From: JAJRPT01 sp965661945
GTDB lineage: Bacteria; Bacteroidota; Ignavibacteria; Kapaibacteriales; UBA2268
DNA: 64,000 bases
Direction of reading: 5' to 3'
NCBI GenBank assembly: GCA_965661945.1
Contig: CBFIFP010000002.1
Coordinates: 124,001-188,000 of the forward strand
Positions 27,290 through 36,528 of the stretch are shown in pieces. Every line of letters starts with the position of its first letter. Within the stretch, counting starts at the first letter, position 1. Below the pieces are notes generated by a model. The model was not told the DNA's origin, ran no database searches, and saw only the letters and a list, made by a program, of their open reading frames with translations. The translations under genes were made by a program, and so were the position numbers.

Positions 27290-28528
27290 TTATGCAGCAA
27301 ATACTTCACTAATTTTTCTTGCAACATCATTAATGTCTTTTGCGACTTTAAATTCCATTTCAGAATTTTCTAAAATCACAGCTGCTTCATCTTTATTAGT
27401 TCCGTCTAATCTAACTATTACGGGTAGATTAACTTCAATTGTTTTTAAAGCTTCTACAATTCCTAAAGCAACTCTATCGCATCTAACAATACCACCAAAG
27501 ATGTTTATTAAAACAGCTTTAACTCCAGGATCTGACATCATTATCCTGAAAGCATTTGAAATTCTTTCTACATTAGCCCCACCCCCAACGTCAAGGAAGT
27601 TAGCGGGTTCGCCACCAGAGAGTTTAATCAAATCCATTGTAGCCATAGCAAGACCAGCTCCATTAACCATACAACCAACATTTCCATCTAATTTGATGTA
27701 ATTAAGGTTATATTTAGCTGCTTCAACTTCTAATGGTGATTCTTCTGATTCATCTGCTAATGCAGCATATTCAGGATGTCTGTACATTGCATTATCATCA
27801 AAATTCATTTTACAATCTAAGGCAATGAACTCTTCATCTTCTGTAACAACCATTGGATTAATCTCAAGCATTGAGCAATCTAATTCGTTGTAAGCTTTTT
27901 CTAATTTAATGATAAATTTAACAAAACTTTTAAAAGCATTACCAGATAATCCTAAAGAGAAAGCTAATTCTCTTGCTTGGAAACTTTGAAATCCTGTAGA
28001 AGGGTCAATCCAAACAGTTTTGATTTTTTCTGGAGTTTCTTCTGCTACTTTTTCGATTTCCATTCCACCTTCAGTTGATACCATAATGATATTTTTAGAA
28101 GTTGCTCGGTCTAAAAGCATTGAGCAGTAATACTCTTTTTTGATTTTAGCTCCTTGCTCTATCATCATTCTACGAACTACTGAACCTTCTTCACCAGTTT
28201 GGATAGTAACTAATTTGTTTCCGAAAGTTGCTTTTGAAATCTGGTAACATTTATCAGATATATTACCACCAGCAATTACGTTAACACCACGAACAGGTTT
28301 ATCATATAAAATGACGTCTTCGTTAGTATTAATATCTTTCATTACTCCTTTTCCTCTTCCTCCGGCGTGAATTTGTGATTTTAACACAACAACGTCGATG
28401 TCTTGTGATTCAAATTCTTCAAAACAAACTTTACCAGCTTGTGAAGGGTCGAAAACAACTCTATTTTTTAAAACAGGAACGCCAAATTTGGCTAAAAGTT
28501 CTTTTGCTTGATATTCATGAATATTCAT
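27290..28528 (-). CDS. sucC: Succinate-CoA ligase (ADP-forming) beta subunit
   Basis: 412 residues, slightly longer than the usual ~390. The N-terminus MNIHEYQAKELLAKFGVPV and the ATP-grasp motif HAGGRGKGVM are diagnostic. LEINPMVV and the CoA-ligase domain motif NIFGGIVRCDRVA follow. It joins SucD to convert succinyl-CoA, ADP and phosphate to succinate, CoA and ATP in the TCA cycle. No sucD is adjacent; in Bacteroidota the two genes are often apart. It has its own promoter-like sequence and terminator and looks monocistronic. Confidence 0.96.
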   Translation of the reverse strand: MNIHEYQAKELLAKFGVPVLKNRVVFDPSQAGKVCFEEFESQDIDVVVLKSQIHAGGRGKGVMKDINTNEDVILYDKPVRGVNVIAGGNISDKCYQISKATFGNKLVTIQTGEEGSVVRRMMIEQGAKIKKEYYCSMLLDRATSKNIIMVSTEGGMEIEKVAEETPEKIKTVWIDPSTGFQSFQARELAFSLGLSGNAFKSFVKFIIKLEKAYNELDCSMLEINPMVVTEDEEFIALDCKMNFDDNAMYRHPEYAALADESEESPLEVEAAKYNLNYIKLDGNVGCMVNGAGLAMATMDLIKLSGGEPANFLDVGGGANVERISNAFRIMMSDPGVKAVLINIFGGIVRCDRVALGIVEALKTIEVNLPVIVRLDGTNKDEAAVILENSEMEFKVAKDINDVARKISEVFAA

Positions 28529-28558
28529 AACTTTTATAAATTTAATTATACAATTTTA

Positions 28559-28590
28559 CAAAATTAAAGATATTAAGATTAAAAAACAAG
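28559..28590 (-). promoter_or_regulatory. Bacteroidota-type promoter for sucC
   Basis: On the minus strand CTTG (28590-28587) is followed after 20 bases by TAATTTTG (28566-28559). This matches the -33 TTTG / -7 TAnnTTTG pattern with normal spacing, about 30 bases before the sucC start. Confidence 0.55.
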
Positions 28591-28630
28591 GTATTTATAA
28601 TATAATTTAGAAATAAAATTAACAAATAAT

Positions 28631-29568
28631 CTAAATATTTTTTTCTGAATCATCTTTATCAATGTCTTTTAACTTTCCAGAGGCATCTTGAGTGTAATAT
28701 TGAGTGTGGCTCATATCTATTAATTCATCAAGAGGTAACTCCTCAAAGAAATGATAAGTTTGAAGTATTTCTTTAAATTCTAAATTTGAGAAATCTGATA
28801 AACCAAAATAAAACAAGAATAATTGTTCGAAAACGGTTAGTTGAGCTCTGACTATTGATGCATAGAAATACTTGTCTTGTATATTTGAACGGTGTAAAAA
28901 TTTAAAACATAGTATAAATTATTAAAATATCTGTCAAAATATTCAACTCTTTTAGGAAAAATACGATATGCTTTTTGAACAAGTTCAACTTTATTCAAAT
29001 CTTCTTCTCTACTTGCAACCCTTTGATAATTACCGATAAATCTTAAATATAACTCTTTAGCCCATTTTTTTCCTAATTCTCTTGATTCATTTGAATTAAC
29101 AATATCATTATGAAGTCCTAACAAATGAAAAAAAGTATTTTCAAATTTCTGAACAGCAAGAGTTGCGTTTTGACGTATTAATTGCTCGGTTTGTCTTTCA
29201 AATTCTTTTCTTTGCAATTCTGTTTCATATCTTTGTAATTTCAATTCATTTCTTTGTAACTTTAATTCATCTCTTTGTAGTTCTAACTGCTGTCTCTGGA
29301 CTACAAATTCTTTTGATTGAGTTTTTAAAGCAGCATAAAATAATAATACACCTGCTAAAGACCAAAAAGAACCAATTATACCACCAAAGAATTCTCCGAA
29401 TGCCCCATACTTATCTAAACTTGTATCTTGAGAAAGAAACACAAAGGCACCCCCTAGGAAAAATAAAGCACCTATAACTATAGCTAAAGTACTTCCTTTT
29501 TCATAAAACTTTCCTGCATTGTTTATCTCAATTAAATCTTTTACAGTTTCGTTTTTTTCTTTACTCAT
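28631..29568 (-). pseudogene. putAbiC-type abortive-infection protein, frameshifted (or -1 recoded)
   Basis: Two adjacent frames together make one family member. The first (from ATG 29568 to a stop at 28852) has two membrane helices (about residues 28-47 and 63-82), a coiled coil of repeated LQR(D/N)EL units, and the putAbiC phrase FENTFFHLLGLHNDIVNS. It then ends out of place after NNLYYVLNF. The rest of the domain, DKYFYASIVRAQLTVFEQ then FYFGLSDFSNLEFKEIL, continues in the -1 frame to 28631. The shift maps to a homopolymer (five A at 28896-28900, T on the coding strand). Joined, the product would have 312 residues. The mRNA there reads A_AAU_UUU, a slippery heptamer, so recoding is an alternative to mutation or a sequencing error. 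Known relatives are putative phage abortive-infection proteins. Confidence 0.75.
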
Positions 29569-29665
29569 AAATAAAATTTTTTTGAATAAAATAATACACA
29601 AATTTAAGATTTAATTTTAAAATATTGTTCTTTAAGGTAAAATTTTATAATTTTGAGTTTATAAA

Positions 29666-29839
29666 ATGAACAAAAAGAATATTGAAATACGACCTGATGA
29701 CTATTATACTAATGAAATGGGATATATAGTTTTCAAAGAATCCTTTCATTTAAGGAGAGGATACTGTTGTAAAAACAATTGTTTACACTGCCCTTACGAC
29801 TTCAAAAAGGAGATAAAACTTGGTAAGAATATTAGTTGA
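29666..29839 (+). CDS. DUF5522 small Cys-rich protein
   Basis: A 57-residue protein too short for most ORF cut-offs. GYIVFKESFHLRRGYCC then NNCLHCPYDF is the DUF5522 signature: a conserved 'HxxRGxCC' followed by CxxCPY, four cysteines likely to bind a metal. It overlaps the start of the next gene by 20 bases. Function of the family is unknown; a zinc- or iron-binding accessory role is plausible. Confidence 0.78.
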   Translation: MNKKNIEIRPDDYYTNEMGYIVFKESFHLRRGYCCKNNCLHCPYDFKKEIKLGKNIS

Positions 29840-30422
29840 TTGGCTAAGAAGTTTAAAAGAGTGGATGGAGAAATTTGCGGAAAATCCACATAGTTTATGG
29901 TGGCTTTTTATTTTATCATTTGCAGAATCATCTTTTTTTCCAATACCGCCAGATGTTTTATTGATTGCTATTGCTGTCTCTAACCCAAAAAAAGCTTTGC
30001 CAGCTGCTTTGTATTGTACCTTGGGTTCTGTCCTTGGTGGGGTGTTTGGTTATGCGATTGGTTATTATTTTATGGAAGCTGTAGGCAATCCAATAGTTGA
30101 TTTTTACGGTAAGCAAGATGCTATGGAAAAGTTTATATTAATGTATCAAGAGTATGGAGCATTGTTTCTTGCAGGAGCTGCTTTTACTCCAATTCCATAT
30201 AAAATTTCAACAATAGTTTCTGGTGCGGCTGGTATGGATATTATTGAATTTATATCAATTTCTTCAATTGGCAGAGCTGCCAGATTTTTTCTTGTTGGTG
30301 GATTAATTTACATTTATGGTCCGCAAATTAAAAAAATCATTGAAAAATATTTTGATAAATTATCTGTAATATTTTTAGTTTTACTTATTGGTGGATTTGT
30401 GGCAATAAAGTTTTTGATATAA
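29820..30422 (+). CDS. YqaA/DedA-family inner-membrane protein (VTT domain)
   Basis: 200 residues with about four to five hydrophobic segments. The phrase FAESSFFPIPPDVLLI and the later GAAFTPIPYKISTIVSGAAGM are hallmark motifs of the YqaA branch of the DedA/VTT superfamily; DedA-superfamily members include undecaprenyl-phosphate and phospholipid flippases. The start is TTG 29820, because the conserved N-terminal helix (VDWLRSLKEWMEKFAE) begins there and no ATG is available upstream. It overlaps the DUF5522 gene. Confidence 0.85.
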   Translation: MVRILVDWLRSLKEWMEKFAENPHSLWWLFILSFAESSFFPIPPDVLLIAIAVSNPKKALPAALYCTLGSVLGGVFGYAIGYYFMEAVGNPIVDFYGKQDAMEKFILMYQEYGALFLAGAAFTPIPYKISTIVSGAAGMDIIEFISISSIGRAARFFLVGGLIYIYGPQIKKIIEKYFDKLSVIFLVLLIGGFVAIKFLI

Positions 30423-30435
30423 ATTTAATTCTATT

Positions 30436-31587
30436 TTGAAAAACAAGAAAAAAATATTTTATATCTGGAAATCAGCATATCCTTGGGATGTAAGAATTGA
30501 AAAGATATGTAAAACTTTATTTAATCAAGGATATGAGCCATACGTTATTTGTAAATGGGAAGGTGAAAACTCGGAAATAGAAAAAATAGATGGTATAAAT
30601 ATTATACGAGTTGGTTTTAATCAAAATTCAAAAAAATATATCCCCCTACCTTTTAATCCATATTGGAAAGTAGAAATCGAGAAATTAATAATTAAATACA
30701 AGCCAGATTTAATATTTAATCGTGAAATTATACTTGCAGATATAAGTGGAAAACTTGCAAAAAAATATAACATTCCTATTATTATGGATATGGCAGAAAA
30801 TTATCCTGCTGTTATTAAAAACTGGAAAAAATACACGAATAATATTGTTAAACGTCTGATATTTAAAAAAAGCAATTTAGTTTATAAACTCGAAGAAAAA
30901 ACTACAAGCTTAATGGATGGTATTATTGTGGTTTGTCAGGAAAATAAACAACGGCTTATTGATAAATATAATTTAGATTCAGATAAAATAGAAATTATAT
31001 ATAACACTCCTTCTAAAAGATTTTTTAATTTTAAAAGATTTGAAGATAAAAGAGCATATAAAACAATAGCTTATCACGGATATATCAATAATGAAAGAAA
31101 CTTAGAGGAATTTTTAGATGTAGCGAAGGAATTTAAGGATTATGATTTTCATTTATGGGGTAAAGTAACTTCAGATTCTCAGATAGAGTTAGTATTTAAA
31201 AATCATGATAATATTAAATTTTTTGGAGAATATAATTTAGCAAACTTAAAAGAAATCATAAAACAAACAGATATTGGGATTTTACCTTATGTTAATGACG
31301 AGCATATAAACAATACTATTTCAAATAAATTTTTTGATTATATGGCAAATGGTATCCCTGTTCTATGCTCAAATGCAAAACCAATGGTTGAATTGATTGA
31401 TGAAATTAGCTGTGGCAGTTATTATAATTTATCATCTGAAGAAAATATAAGAGATGCCTTAACTAAGCTAAAAAATAATAACTTGGATGAAATGGGAAAA
31501 AATGGCTACGATGCTTTTACAAACAAGTATAACTGGGAAGAAGACGAAAAAAAATTAATTGGATTTTTGGAGAGTTTTATAAAATGA
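30436..31587 (+). CDS. GT4-type glycosyltransferase
   Basis: 383 residues with GT-B features: an N-terminal domain opening with IFYIWKSAYPWDVRIEK, the interdomain phrase KIEIIYNTPSKRFF, and a C-terminal donor-binding half with DIGILPYVND and SNKFFDYMANGIPVLC, the EX7E-like region of GT4 enzymes. It starts at TTG 30436, as no ATG precedes the first strand. The stop overlaps the next glycosyltransferase as ATGA, so the two are coupled. The sugar is not identifiable. Confidence 0.78.
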   Translation: MKNKKKIFYIWKSAYPWDVRIEKICKTLFNQGYEPYVICKWEGENSEIEKIDGINIIRVGFNQNSKKYIPLPFNPYWKVEIEKLIIKYKPDLIFNREIILADISGKLAKKYNIPIIMDMAENYPAVIKNWKKYTNNIVKRLIFKKSNLVYKLEEKTTSLMDGIIVVCQENKQRLIDKYNLDSDKIEIIYNTPSKRFFNFKRFEDKRAYKTIAYHGYINNERNLEEFLDVAKEFKDYDFHLWGKVTSDSQIELVFKNHDNIKFFGEYNLANLKEIIKQTDIGILPYVNDEHINNTISNKFFDYMANGIPVLCSNAKPMVELIDEISCGSYYNLSSEENIRDALTKLKNNNLDEMGKNGYDAFTNKYNWEEDEKKLIGFLESFIK

Positions 31588-32465
31588 AAAAAGTAACGGC
31601 AATAATAGCAACATTCAATAGATTAGATTTTTTGAAGGAAATAGTCCAATCATTACAAAAGCAAACCTATACTATAGATAATATAATAGTTACAAATAAT
31701 AGCTCAACAGACGGAACAGAAGAGTGGCTCAAAACCCAAACTAATATTATATCTCAAAAGCAGGATAATGTTGGAAGTTCAGGAGGACAGTATGCCGGTT
31801 TAAAAAGAGCAATGGAGACAGACTGCGATTATATTTGGATGATGGATGATGATGTTGTTCCAGAGCAAAATTGTTTAGAAGAATTGATTAATAACACTGA
31901 TTCAAAAAAAATAGTAGCTCCTTTGAGGTATAACAAGGAAGGTCAAATATTTTGGAATGAAACTATAAACTTTAATTTAACTAATCCTTTTAAATCAATT
32001 TGGAATGGAATAAATAATAGAGAGTATTTTAATAAGTCTGGCAATTTGATTTATACTGAAGGTTTAACTTTTGAAGGACCATTATTTCCAAAAAATTTAA
32101 TAGAAAAGATTGGTTTTCCTGAGTTTAAATTTTTTATTTATGGTGATGATTCTGAATATATGATAAGAGCAATTAAAAATGGTTATTCGACTCATCTTGT
32201 AAAATCAGCAAAACTAAATAGAAAACTACCTGTACCCGACTTGCATTTAAATTTCAACTGGAAACACTATTATATAATACGTAATATAATTGCTATAGAC
32301 AAATTGCATGGTAGTTTTTGGGTTAGTAAATTAAGACCATTTTTTTATAAATACAAGTGGCTTAAAAGAGCAAAAAATGATGAAGAAAAAAAAATAGTAA
32401 TAGATGCTTACGAAGACGGGCAGCACTACAAAATTAAATTCTCAAATGAAAAACTTGGATATTAA
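31584..32465 (+). CDS. GT2 family glycosyltransferase (rhamnosyl/galactofuranosyl type)
   Basis: 293 residues. The GT-A fold is shown by AIIATFNRLDFLKEIVQSL, TNNSSTDGT, and the metal-binding MMDDDVVPEQN. The phrase NVGSSGGQYAGLKRAME and a downstream YGDDSEYMIRA acidic site are typical of the WbbL/GlfT2-like branch, which adds rhamnose or galactofuranose. It is coupled to the GT4 gene and abuts the Nudix gene with no gap, forming a short glycan-assembly operon with them. Confidence 0.82.
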   Translation: MKKVTAIIATFNRLDFLKEIVQSLQKQTYTIDNIIVTNNSSTDGTEEWLKTQTNIISQKQDNVGSSGGQYAGLKRAMETDCDYIWMMDDDVVPEQNCLEELINNTDSKKIVAPLRYNKEGQIFWNETINFNLTNPFKSIWNGINNREYFNKSGNLIYTEGLTFEGPLFPKNLIEKIGFPEFKFFIYGDDSEYMIRAIKNGYSTHLVKSAKLNRKLPVPDLHLNFNWKHYYIIRNIIAIDKLHGSFWVSKLRPFFYKYKWLKRAKNDEEKKIVIDAYEDGQHYKIKFSNEKLGY

Positions 32466-32924
32466 ATGAAAGAAGTAAAATTTTCTACGATACAACTTCA
32501 TCCGTTTATTAAAATTAATGAGGAATACAAATATCTTGTTTTGAAACGAAATTCATTTTCGCACATTTATCCAAGTATGTGGCAAGTGATTACAGGTAAA
32601 ATAGAAGAAGGTGAAAAAGCTTACATTGCTGCAAAAAGAGAATTAACAGAAGAAACGTCTAAATCAGCGATTAATCTTTATCATATTCCATTTGTTGGAA
32701 GTTTTTATGACTGGAGAAAAGATAATATTGAAAATATCCCATGCTTTGGGGCAGAATTGGACTCAAAAGATATTCAACTTTCTAATGAGCACTCAGACTT
32801 TAAAATTGTATCTTATTCAGAATTAACAAGCTACTTAGAATTGCCAAGTCATATTATTGGAGCCGATTATCTAAAAAAATATATTATTGAAAATCCAAAT
32901 AAAAATAATTTCTTGATAAAGTAA
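32466..32924 (+). CDS. Nudix hydrolase
   Basis: 152 residues with a Nudix box, GKIEEGEKAYIAAKREL followed by TEET; the usual final Gly of the box is Ser. The acidic REL.EE core that binds the metal is intact. Layout resembles dihydroneopterin-triphosphate/dNTP pyrophosphatases (NudB-like), but substrate is not predictable. It follows the GT2 gene directly, so a nucleotide-sugar substrate is also possible. Confidence 0.85.
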   Translation: MKEVKFSTIQLHPFIKINEEYKYLVLKRNSFSHIYPSMWQVITGKIEEGEKAYIAAKRELTEETSKSAINLYHIPFVGSFYDWRKDNIENIPCFGAELDSKDIQLSNEHSDFKIVSYSELTSYLELPSHIIGADYLKKYIIENPNKNNFLIK

Positions 32925-32957
32925 AAAAAATGCCATAAAGTGTAAACTTTATGGCAT
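32923..32957 (-). terminator. Strong terminator for tRNA-Glu (also at the end of the Nudix operon)
   Basis: An 11-bp perfect inverted repeat, TGCCATAAAGT (32931-32941) with ACTTTATGGCA (32946-32956). On the minus strand it is followed by a run of eight T, so it fits termination of the tRNA transcript best; on the plus strand the tail is only TAAATTTT. Confidence 0.85.
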
Positions 32958-33001
32958 AAATTTTAATTAAAACATTTAATTTAAATGTTAAAATTTAGAT
33001 G

Positions 33002-33073
33002 TGATCCCTACGGGACTCGAACCCGTGTTACCGCCGTGAAAGGGCGATGTCCTAACCACTAGACGAAGGGACC
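33002..33073 (-). tRNA. tRNA-Glu (UUC)
   Basis: On the minus strand the sequence folds as a tRNA: acceptor GGTCCCT pairs with AGGGATC (one G-U), the T-arm has the GGTTCGAGTCCC core, and the anticodon loop CTTTCAC gives anticodon UUC at 33040-33038. The discriminator is A and CCA is not encoded. It lies between the Nudix and GNAT genes with its own terminator. Confidence 0.95.
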
Positions 33074-33152
33074 ATTATTTTGTAAATCCGTTAAGAACAG
33101 ATTTCAAAATTAAGAGATATTTTTTTAATATGCAAATTTTTATTTAAAAATT

Positions 33153-33704
33153 ATGAAATTAGTTACAGAAAAATTTACTTTAAAAACATTAGACAGTTTA
33201 TATCTTTATGATATAATTGAATATTATAAAAAAAATGAAGAGTTTCATAAATATTCTATGCCCAAGAAAAATGATGATTTTTTTTCAACTGAATTTATGG
33301 AATTCATGATTTTAGAAGAAGAAAAATTGCAAAAAATTAGCAGTTTTTATAGGTTTTATGTATTCAAAACTAAAAAAATTGGTAATTCCGAAAATCAAAT
33401 TATAGGGGATGTTTCTATTTACGATATAAAATTTGGTAATATATCATCCTGTTATATTGGTATAAAAATTGATTTGAATAATATAAATCAAGGTATAGCA
33501 AGCGAAGTTCTTCAAAAAATTTTAGAATTTGTAAATAAAGATTTGGGGCTTCACTCTGCTAGAGCTACAATTTTACCAAATAATAAAAGTTCTATAAGAC
33601 TTTTTGAGAAGTGTGGTTTTGAATTTGATGGATTAATTAAAGATTTATTTTTAAGTGACATCGGGTGGTTAGACCATTTACACTTCACAAAAATATTTAA
33701 GTAA
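33153..33704 (+). CDS. GNAT acetyltransferase (RimJ/RimL type)
   Basis: 183 residues. The acetyl-CoA site region reads IKIDLNNINQGIASEVLQK (with Q/N-x-G-x-A in place of the usual R/Q-x-x-G-x-A) and the C-terminal motif LPNNKSSIRLFEKCGFEFD is classic for RimJ/RimL-like GNAT enzymes that acetylate protein N-termini or small amines. It stands alone upstream of the Ig-domain cargo. Substrate unknown. Confidence 0.85.
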   Translation: MKLVTEKFTLKTLDSLYLYDIIEYYKKNEEFHKYSMPKKNDDFFSTEFMEFMILEEEKLQKISSFYRFYVFKTKKIGNSENQIIGDVSIYDIKFGNISSCYIGIKIDLNNINQGIASEVLQKILEFVNKDLGLHSARATILPNNKSSIRLFEKCGFEFDGLIKDLFLSDIGWLDHLHFTKIFK

Positions 33705-33811
33705 ATATGTAGTAATATCAAAAAAGTGTGTAATAATCTACACATAATTATAAAAACTGAGATAAAATGAATAATAAATTAACTTAAATTAGCATAAGTT
33801 AAAAATAGTAC

Positions 33812-33842
33812 TTTAAATATTAACTAAATTTTAATAATTTTG
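33812..33842 (+). promoter_or_regulatory. Candidate promoter for the Ig-domain T9SS cargo
   Basis: TTTA (33812-33815), 19 bases, then TAATTTTG (33835-33842) matches the Bacteroidota -33/-7 pattern with one change. It lies about 60 bases before the ATG at 33901, which has an AAGGAG-like ribosome site. Confidence 0.45.
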
Positions 33843-33900
33843 TAGTCTAGATTGAATCTAAACTTGAAATAAATATTTTTATAATTAAAAGGAGTTTTAT

Positions 33901-35439
33901 ATGAAAAACTTAAAACTAATGTTTGCCTTAGTGGTAATCGCATTGTCGATGAACACAAAATTGATGGCACAACCATCTTCAACTGTTACATTTTTGAGTC
34001 ATCCAACTGATCTAATTGGTTGTTATAATGAAACAAACAGAGTTGTTGGTTTAGTGGTATCAAACGAAAATTCAATTAATGAATTGAGTTTCCAATGGTA
34101 TAAAGACGGAGTAAAAGTAGAGGCAGGAGTTCAAGTGCCTTTCGAGACAAACCAAGCTGGTTTAAGTTTCGGAAACTTGATGTATTCTCAAAGCGGTGTT
34201 TATACTTGTGCTGTTTGGGATCCTATGCAAGATAATTTTGACCCAGATGCTCCAAATTTTGCAGATGCTCACATAAGTAACCCTGTTACTGTATATGTAG
34301 TAAGCAAACCAAATATTACAAGACAACCAATGAATGTATCAGCTAATACAGGTGAAACAGTATTTATGGATGTTGAAGGTACACTTTATGGTGAACTTCC
34401 TCCAAGCTACAGAACAAAAGTTCAATGGTATGCTGGTAATACTGCTCTTGTTGATAATGATGATTTTAGTGGTACTAACCAATCTCATATTACAGTAAGA
34501 AATGCTGAAAAATATTATAATGCAGAAGTTTGGTGTCAATTAGAAGGATATTGTGGAGTAGTTAATTCAGCTACTGTTACAATTCTTCCTAAACCAGGTG
34601 TTGAAATCACTCAAGACGTTACTGGTGAATTAGAAGTATGTGCTGGTGATGAAAATACTTTATCTATCATGGCTTCAGCGACTAATGGTGGTGATGATGC
34701 AAACTTAATGTACCAATGGTATGTTGGAACAACTGCTTTAGTTGATGGTGCAGGAATTAGTGGTGCAACTACTAATGAGTTAACTTGGACTGTTGGAGCT
34801 GGAACAACTGCTGGTATTTATTGTGCTGTTTCTTATGGAGAAGAAGGCGAAAGTACTTCTTCTGCTATGGTTGATGTTATTGGTAATGAAGCTCCAGTAT
34901 TCACTATGAATCCAGAAAATCAAGATATTGAAGAAGGTGATGAATTAGTTCTTTCAGCAATGACTGATGATGAAAACGCTACTTATACTTGGTTTAGCTC
35001 AAATTCTACTGACCAATTAGGAGAAGGTTCTAGCTTGACTCTTACTGGTTTAATGGTAGAAGATTCTGGAGAGTTTTATTGTGTTGCTGCTAATGATTGT
35101 GGTGAAACTCAATCAGAAAGTGCTACAATTACTATCACTGGAACTAACATTGAATTAAGCGTTAAATCTGCAAATAATTATGACTTTAAATTATCTCCAA
35201 ATCCTTTCCAAGGAAACGGTAATGTTCAGTTTAATTTACCTGCAGCTCAAAATGCAAAATTGGTATTAAACAGTGCTACAGGATTTGAAATTGCTGTTTT
35301 AGCAAATGGTTATTTACCGCAAGGAAATCAATCAGTTGAATTTTCAGCTAATAACTATAACTTAAGTGCTGGTGTTTACTATTTAACTTTAATCACTGAA
35401 AACGGTATTGCTACCGTTAAATTGGTTTATGTTAAATAA
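33901..35439 (+). CDS. Ig-like multi-domain T9SS cargo
   Basis: 512 residues. The signal peptide ends near KLMAQ (about residue 23). Four immunoglobulin-like domains follow, each with a Cys...W...Cys or W-containing core (FQWYKDGVKV with GVYTCAVW; VQWYAGNTALVD with AEVWCQLEG; YQWYVGTTALVD with GIYCAVSYG; YTWFSSNSTD with GEFYCVAANDCG). The C-terminal ~85 residues form a T9SS sorting domain (KLSPNPFQGNGNVQF, LSAGVYYLTLITENG). It has its own promoter candidate, ribosome site and strong terminator. A surface adhesion role is likely but not shown. Confidence 0.87.
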   Translation: MKNLKLMFALVVIALSMNTKLMAQPSSTVTFLSHPTDLIGCYNETNRVVGLVVSNENSINELSFQWYKDGVKVEAGVQVPFETNQAGLSFGNLMYSQSGVYTCAVWDPMQDNFDPDAPNFADAHISNPVTVYVVSKPNITRQPMNVSANTGETVFMDVEGTLYGELPPSYRTKVQWYAGNTALVDNDDFSGTNQSHITVRNAEKYYNAEVWCQLEGYCGVVNSATVTILPKPGVEITQDVTGELEVCAGDENTLSIMASATNGGDDANLMYQWYVGTTALVDGAGISGATTNELTWTVGAGTTAGIYCAVSYGEEGESTSSAMVDVIGNEAPVFTMNPENQDIEEGDELVLSAMTDDENATYTWFSSNSTDQLGEGSSLTLTGLMVEDSGEFYCVAANDCGETQSESATITITGTNIELSVKSANNYDFKLSPNPFQGNGNVQFNLPAAQNAKLVLNSATGFEIAVLANGYLPQGNQSVEFSANNYNLSAGVYYLTLITENGIATVKLVYVK

Positions 35440-35476
35440 TTAATTACCTATAACACAAAACTTATTAAGTATTTAT

Positions 35477-35510
35477 AAGAAGCCATATCTATTAGATATG
35501 GCTTCTTTTT
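35477..35510 (+). terminator. Rho-independent terminator after the Ig-domain gene
   Basis: A long hairpin: AAGAAGCCATATCTA (35477-35491) pairs with TAGATATGGCTTCTT (35493-35507), with the innermost pairs opening as loop, then a T run. Confidence 0.92.
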
Positions 35511-35546
35511 ATAAAATACATCATTCAATTTTTCGTCTTAAAACTT

Positions 35547-36467
35547 ATGACACTTCAACAATTAACTTATGTAGTGGAGACAGCAAACGAAGGAAGTTTT
35601 CATAAAGCTGCCACTAAATGCCATGTTACCCAACCAACTCTATCAATTCAGGTTAAAAAACTTGAAGAAGAAATTGGTATTACTATTTTCATCAGAAACA
35701 CTAAGCCAATGAGATTCACTCCAGAGGGAGAACTTATAATTTCTAAAGCAAGAAATATCTTAGATGATATGAATATGTTGGATAGCTACGCAAAAAAAGA
35801 ACACCTTAAAATGGAAGGGCATTTTAACATTGGAATTATACCAACCCTTGCAACATATATTCTTCCGTTATTTATGAAAGTTTTTAATGATAATTATCTC
35901 ACAACAAGGTTTACCATTCGCGAGATGCACACCCAATCTTTAATCAAGGCGTTGCAAAGCGATGAAATTGATATTGGAATTTTAGTAACTCCTCTTAATG
36001 TTAAAATCTTAAGAGAGATTCCGATGTTTAATGAGAGATTTATGGTATATACTTCTAAAACTCATCCTTTATATTATTCTAATACAATTTCAAAGAAAGA
36101 TTTAACCGAAAATGGTTTATTACTTTTAGAAGAAGGACATTGCTTTAGAGACCAAACATTGGATATATGTGGAATATCTAAAACAAAAGAAAAAAAAATA
36201 ACATATCAAAGTGGTAGTATAGATACTTTAATGAAAATAATAGATATAAATAATGCATATACATTGGTTCCTGAATTATCAGTATTAAATATTAAATCTG
36301 ATGTTATTAAAAAGTTTGAAGAGCCAGTCCCTGTAAGAGAAGTAAGTCTAGTAGTTAAAAATTCATTCCCAAAAGAAAAACTTATACAAGCAATAAGAAA
36401 TGAAATATTAGAACAACTGCCATCACAAGTAAAAAAAATTGAAAAATATTTCAGAGTAAACATATAA
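35547..36467 (+). CDS. oxyR: OxyR, LysR-family peroxide sensor
   Basis: 306 residues. N-terminal winged helix (MTLQQLTYVVETANEGSFHK, then KCHVTQPTLSIQVKKLEEE) and a LysR substrate domain. The redox pair is present: EEGHCFRDQTLDICG aligns with GHCxRDQxxxxC of E. coli OxyR, whose two cysteines form the peroxide-sensing disulfide. It should activate catalase/peroxiredoxin genes under hydrogen peroxide. None of those targets is next to it; the downstream gene is a MotA-like channel, 61 bases away on the same strand. Confidence 0.92.
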   Translation: MTLQQLTYVVETANEGSFHKAATKCHVTQPTLSIQVKKLEEEIGITIFIRNTKPMRFTPEGELIISKARNILDDMNMLDSYAKKEHLKMEGHFNIGIIPTLATYILPLFMKVFNDNYLTTRFTIREMHTQSLIKALQSDEIDIGILVTPLNVKILREIPMFNERFMVYTSKTHPLYYSNTISKKDLTENGLLLLEEGHCFRDQTLDICGISKTKEKKITYQSGSIDTLMKIIDINNAYTLVPELSVLNIKSDVIKKFEEPVPVREVSLVVKNSFPKEKLIQAIRNEILEQLPSQVKKIEKYFRVNI

Positions 36468-36528
36468 TTTTCTTAATTTTGAATAATTTTTGTTATTTTG
36501 GTAAATATTTTTTTACAATTTTGAAATT

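Noticed and set aside
28631..28816. Independent 61-residue gene on the minus strand
   Set aside because: It is the C-terminal part of the putAbiC domain in the -1 frame; homology continues upstream of its ATG.
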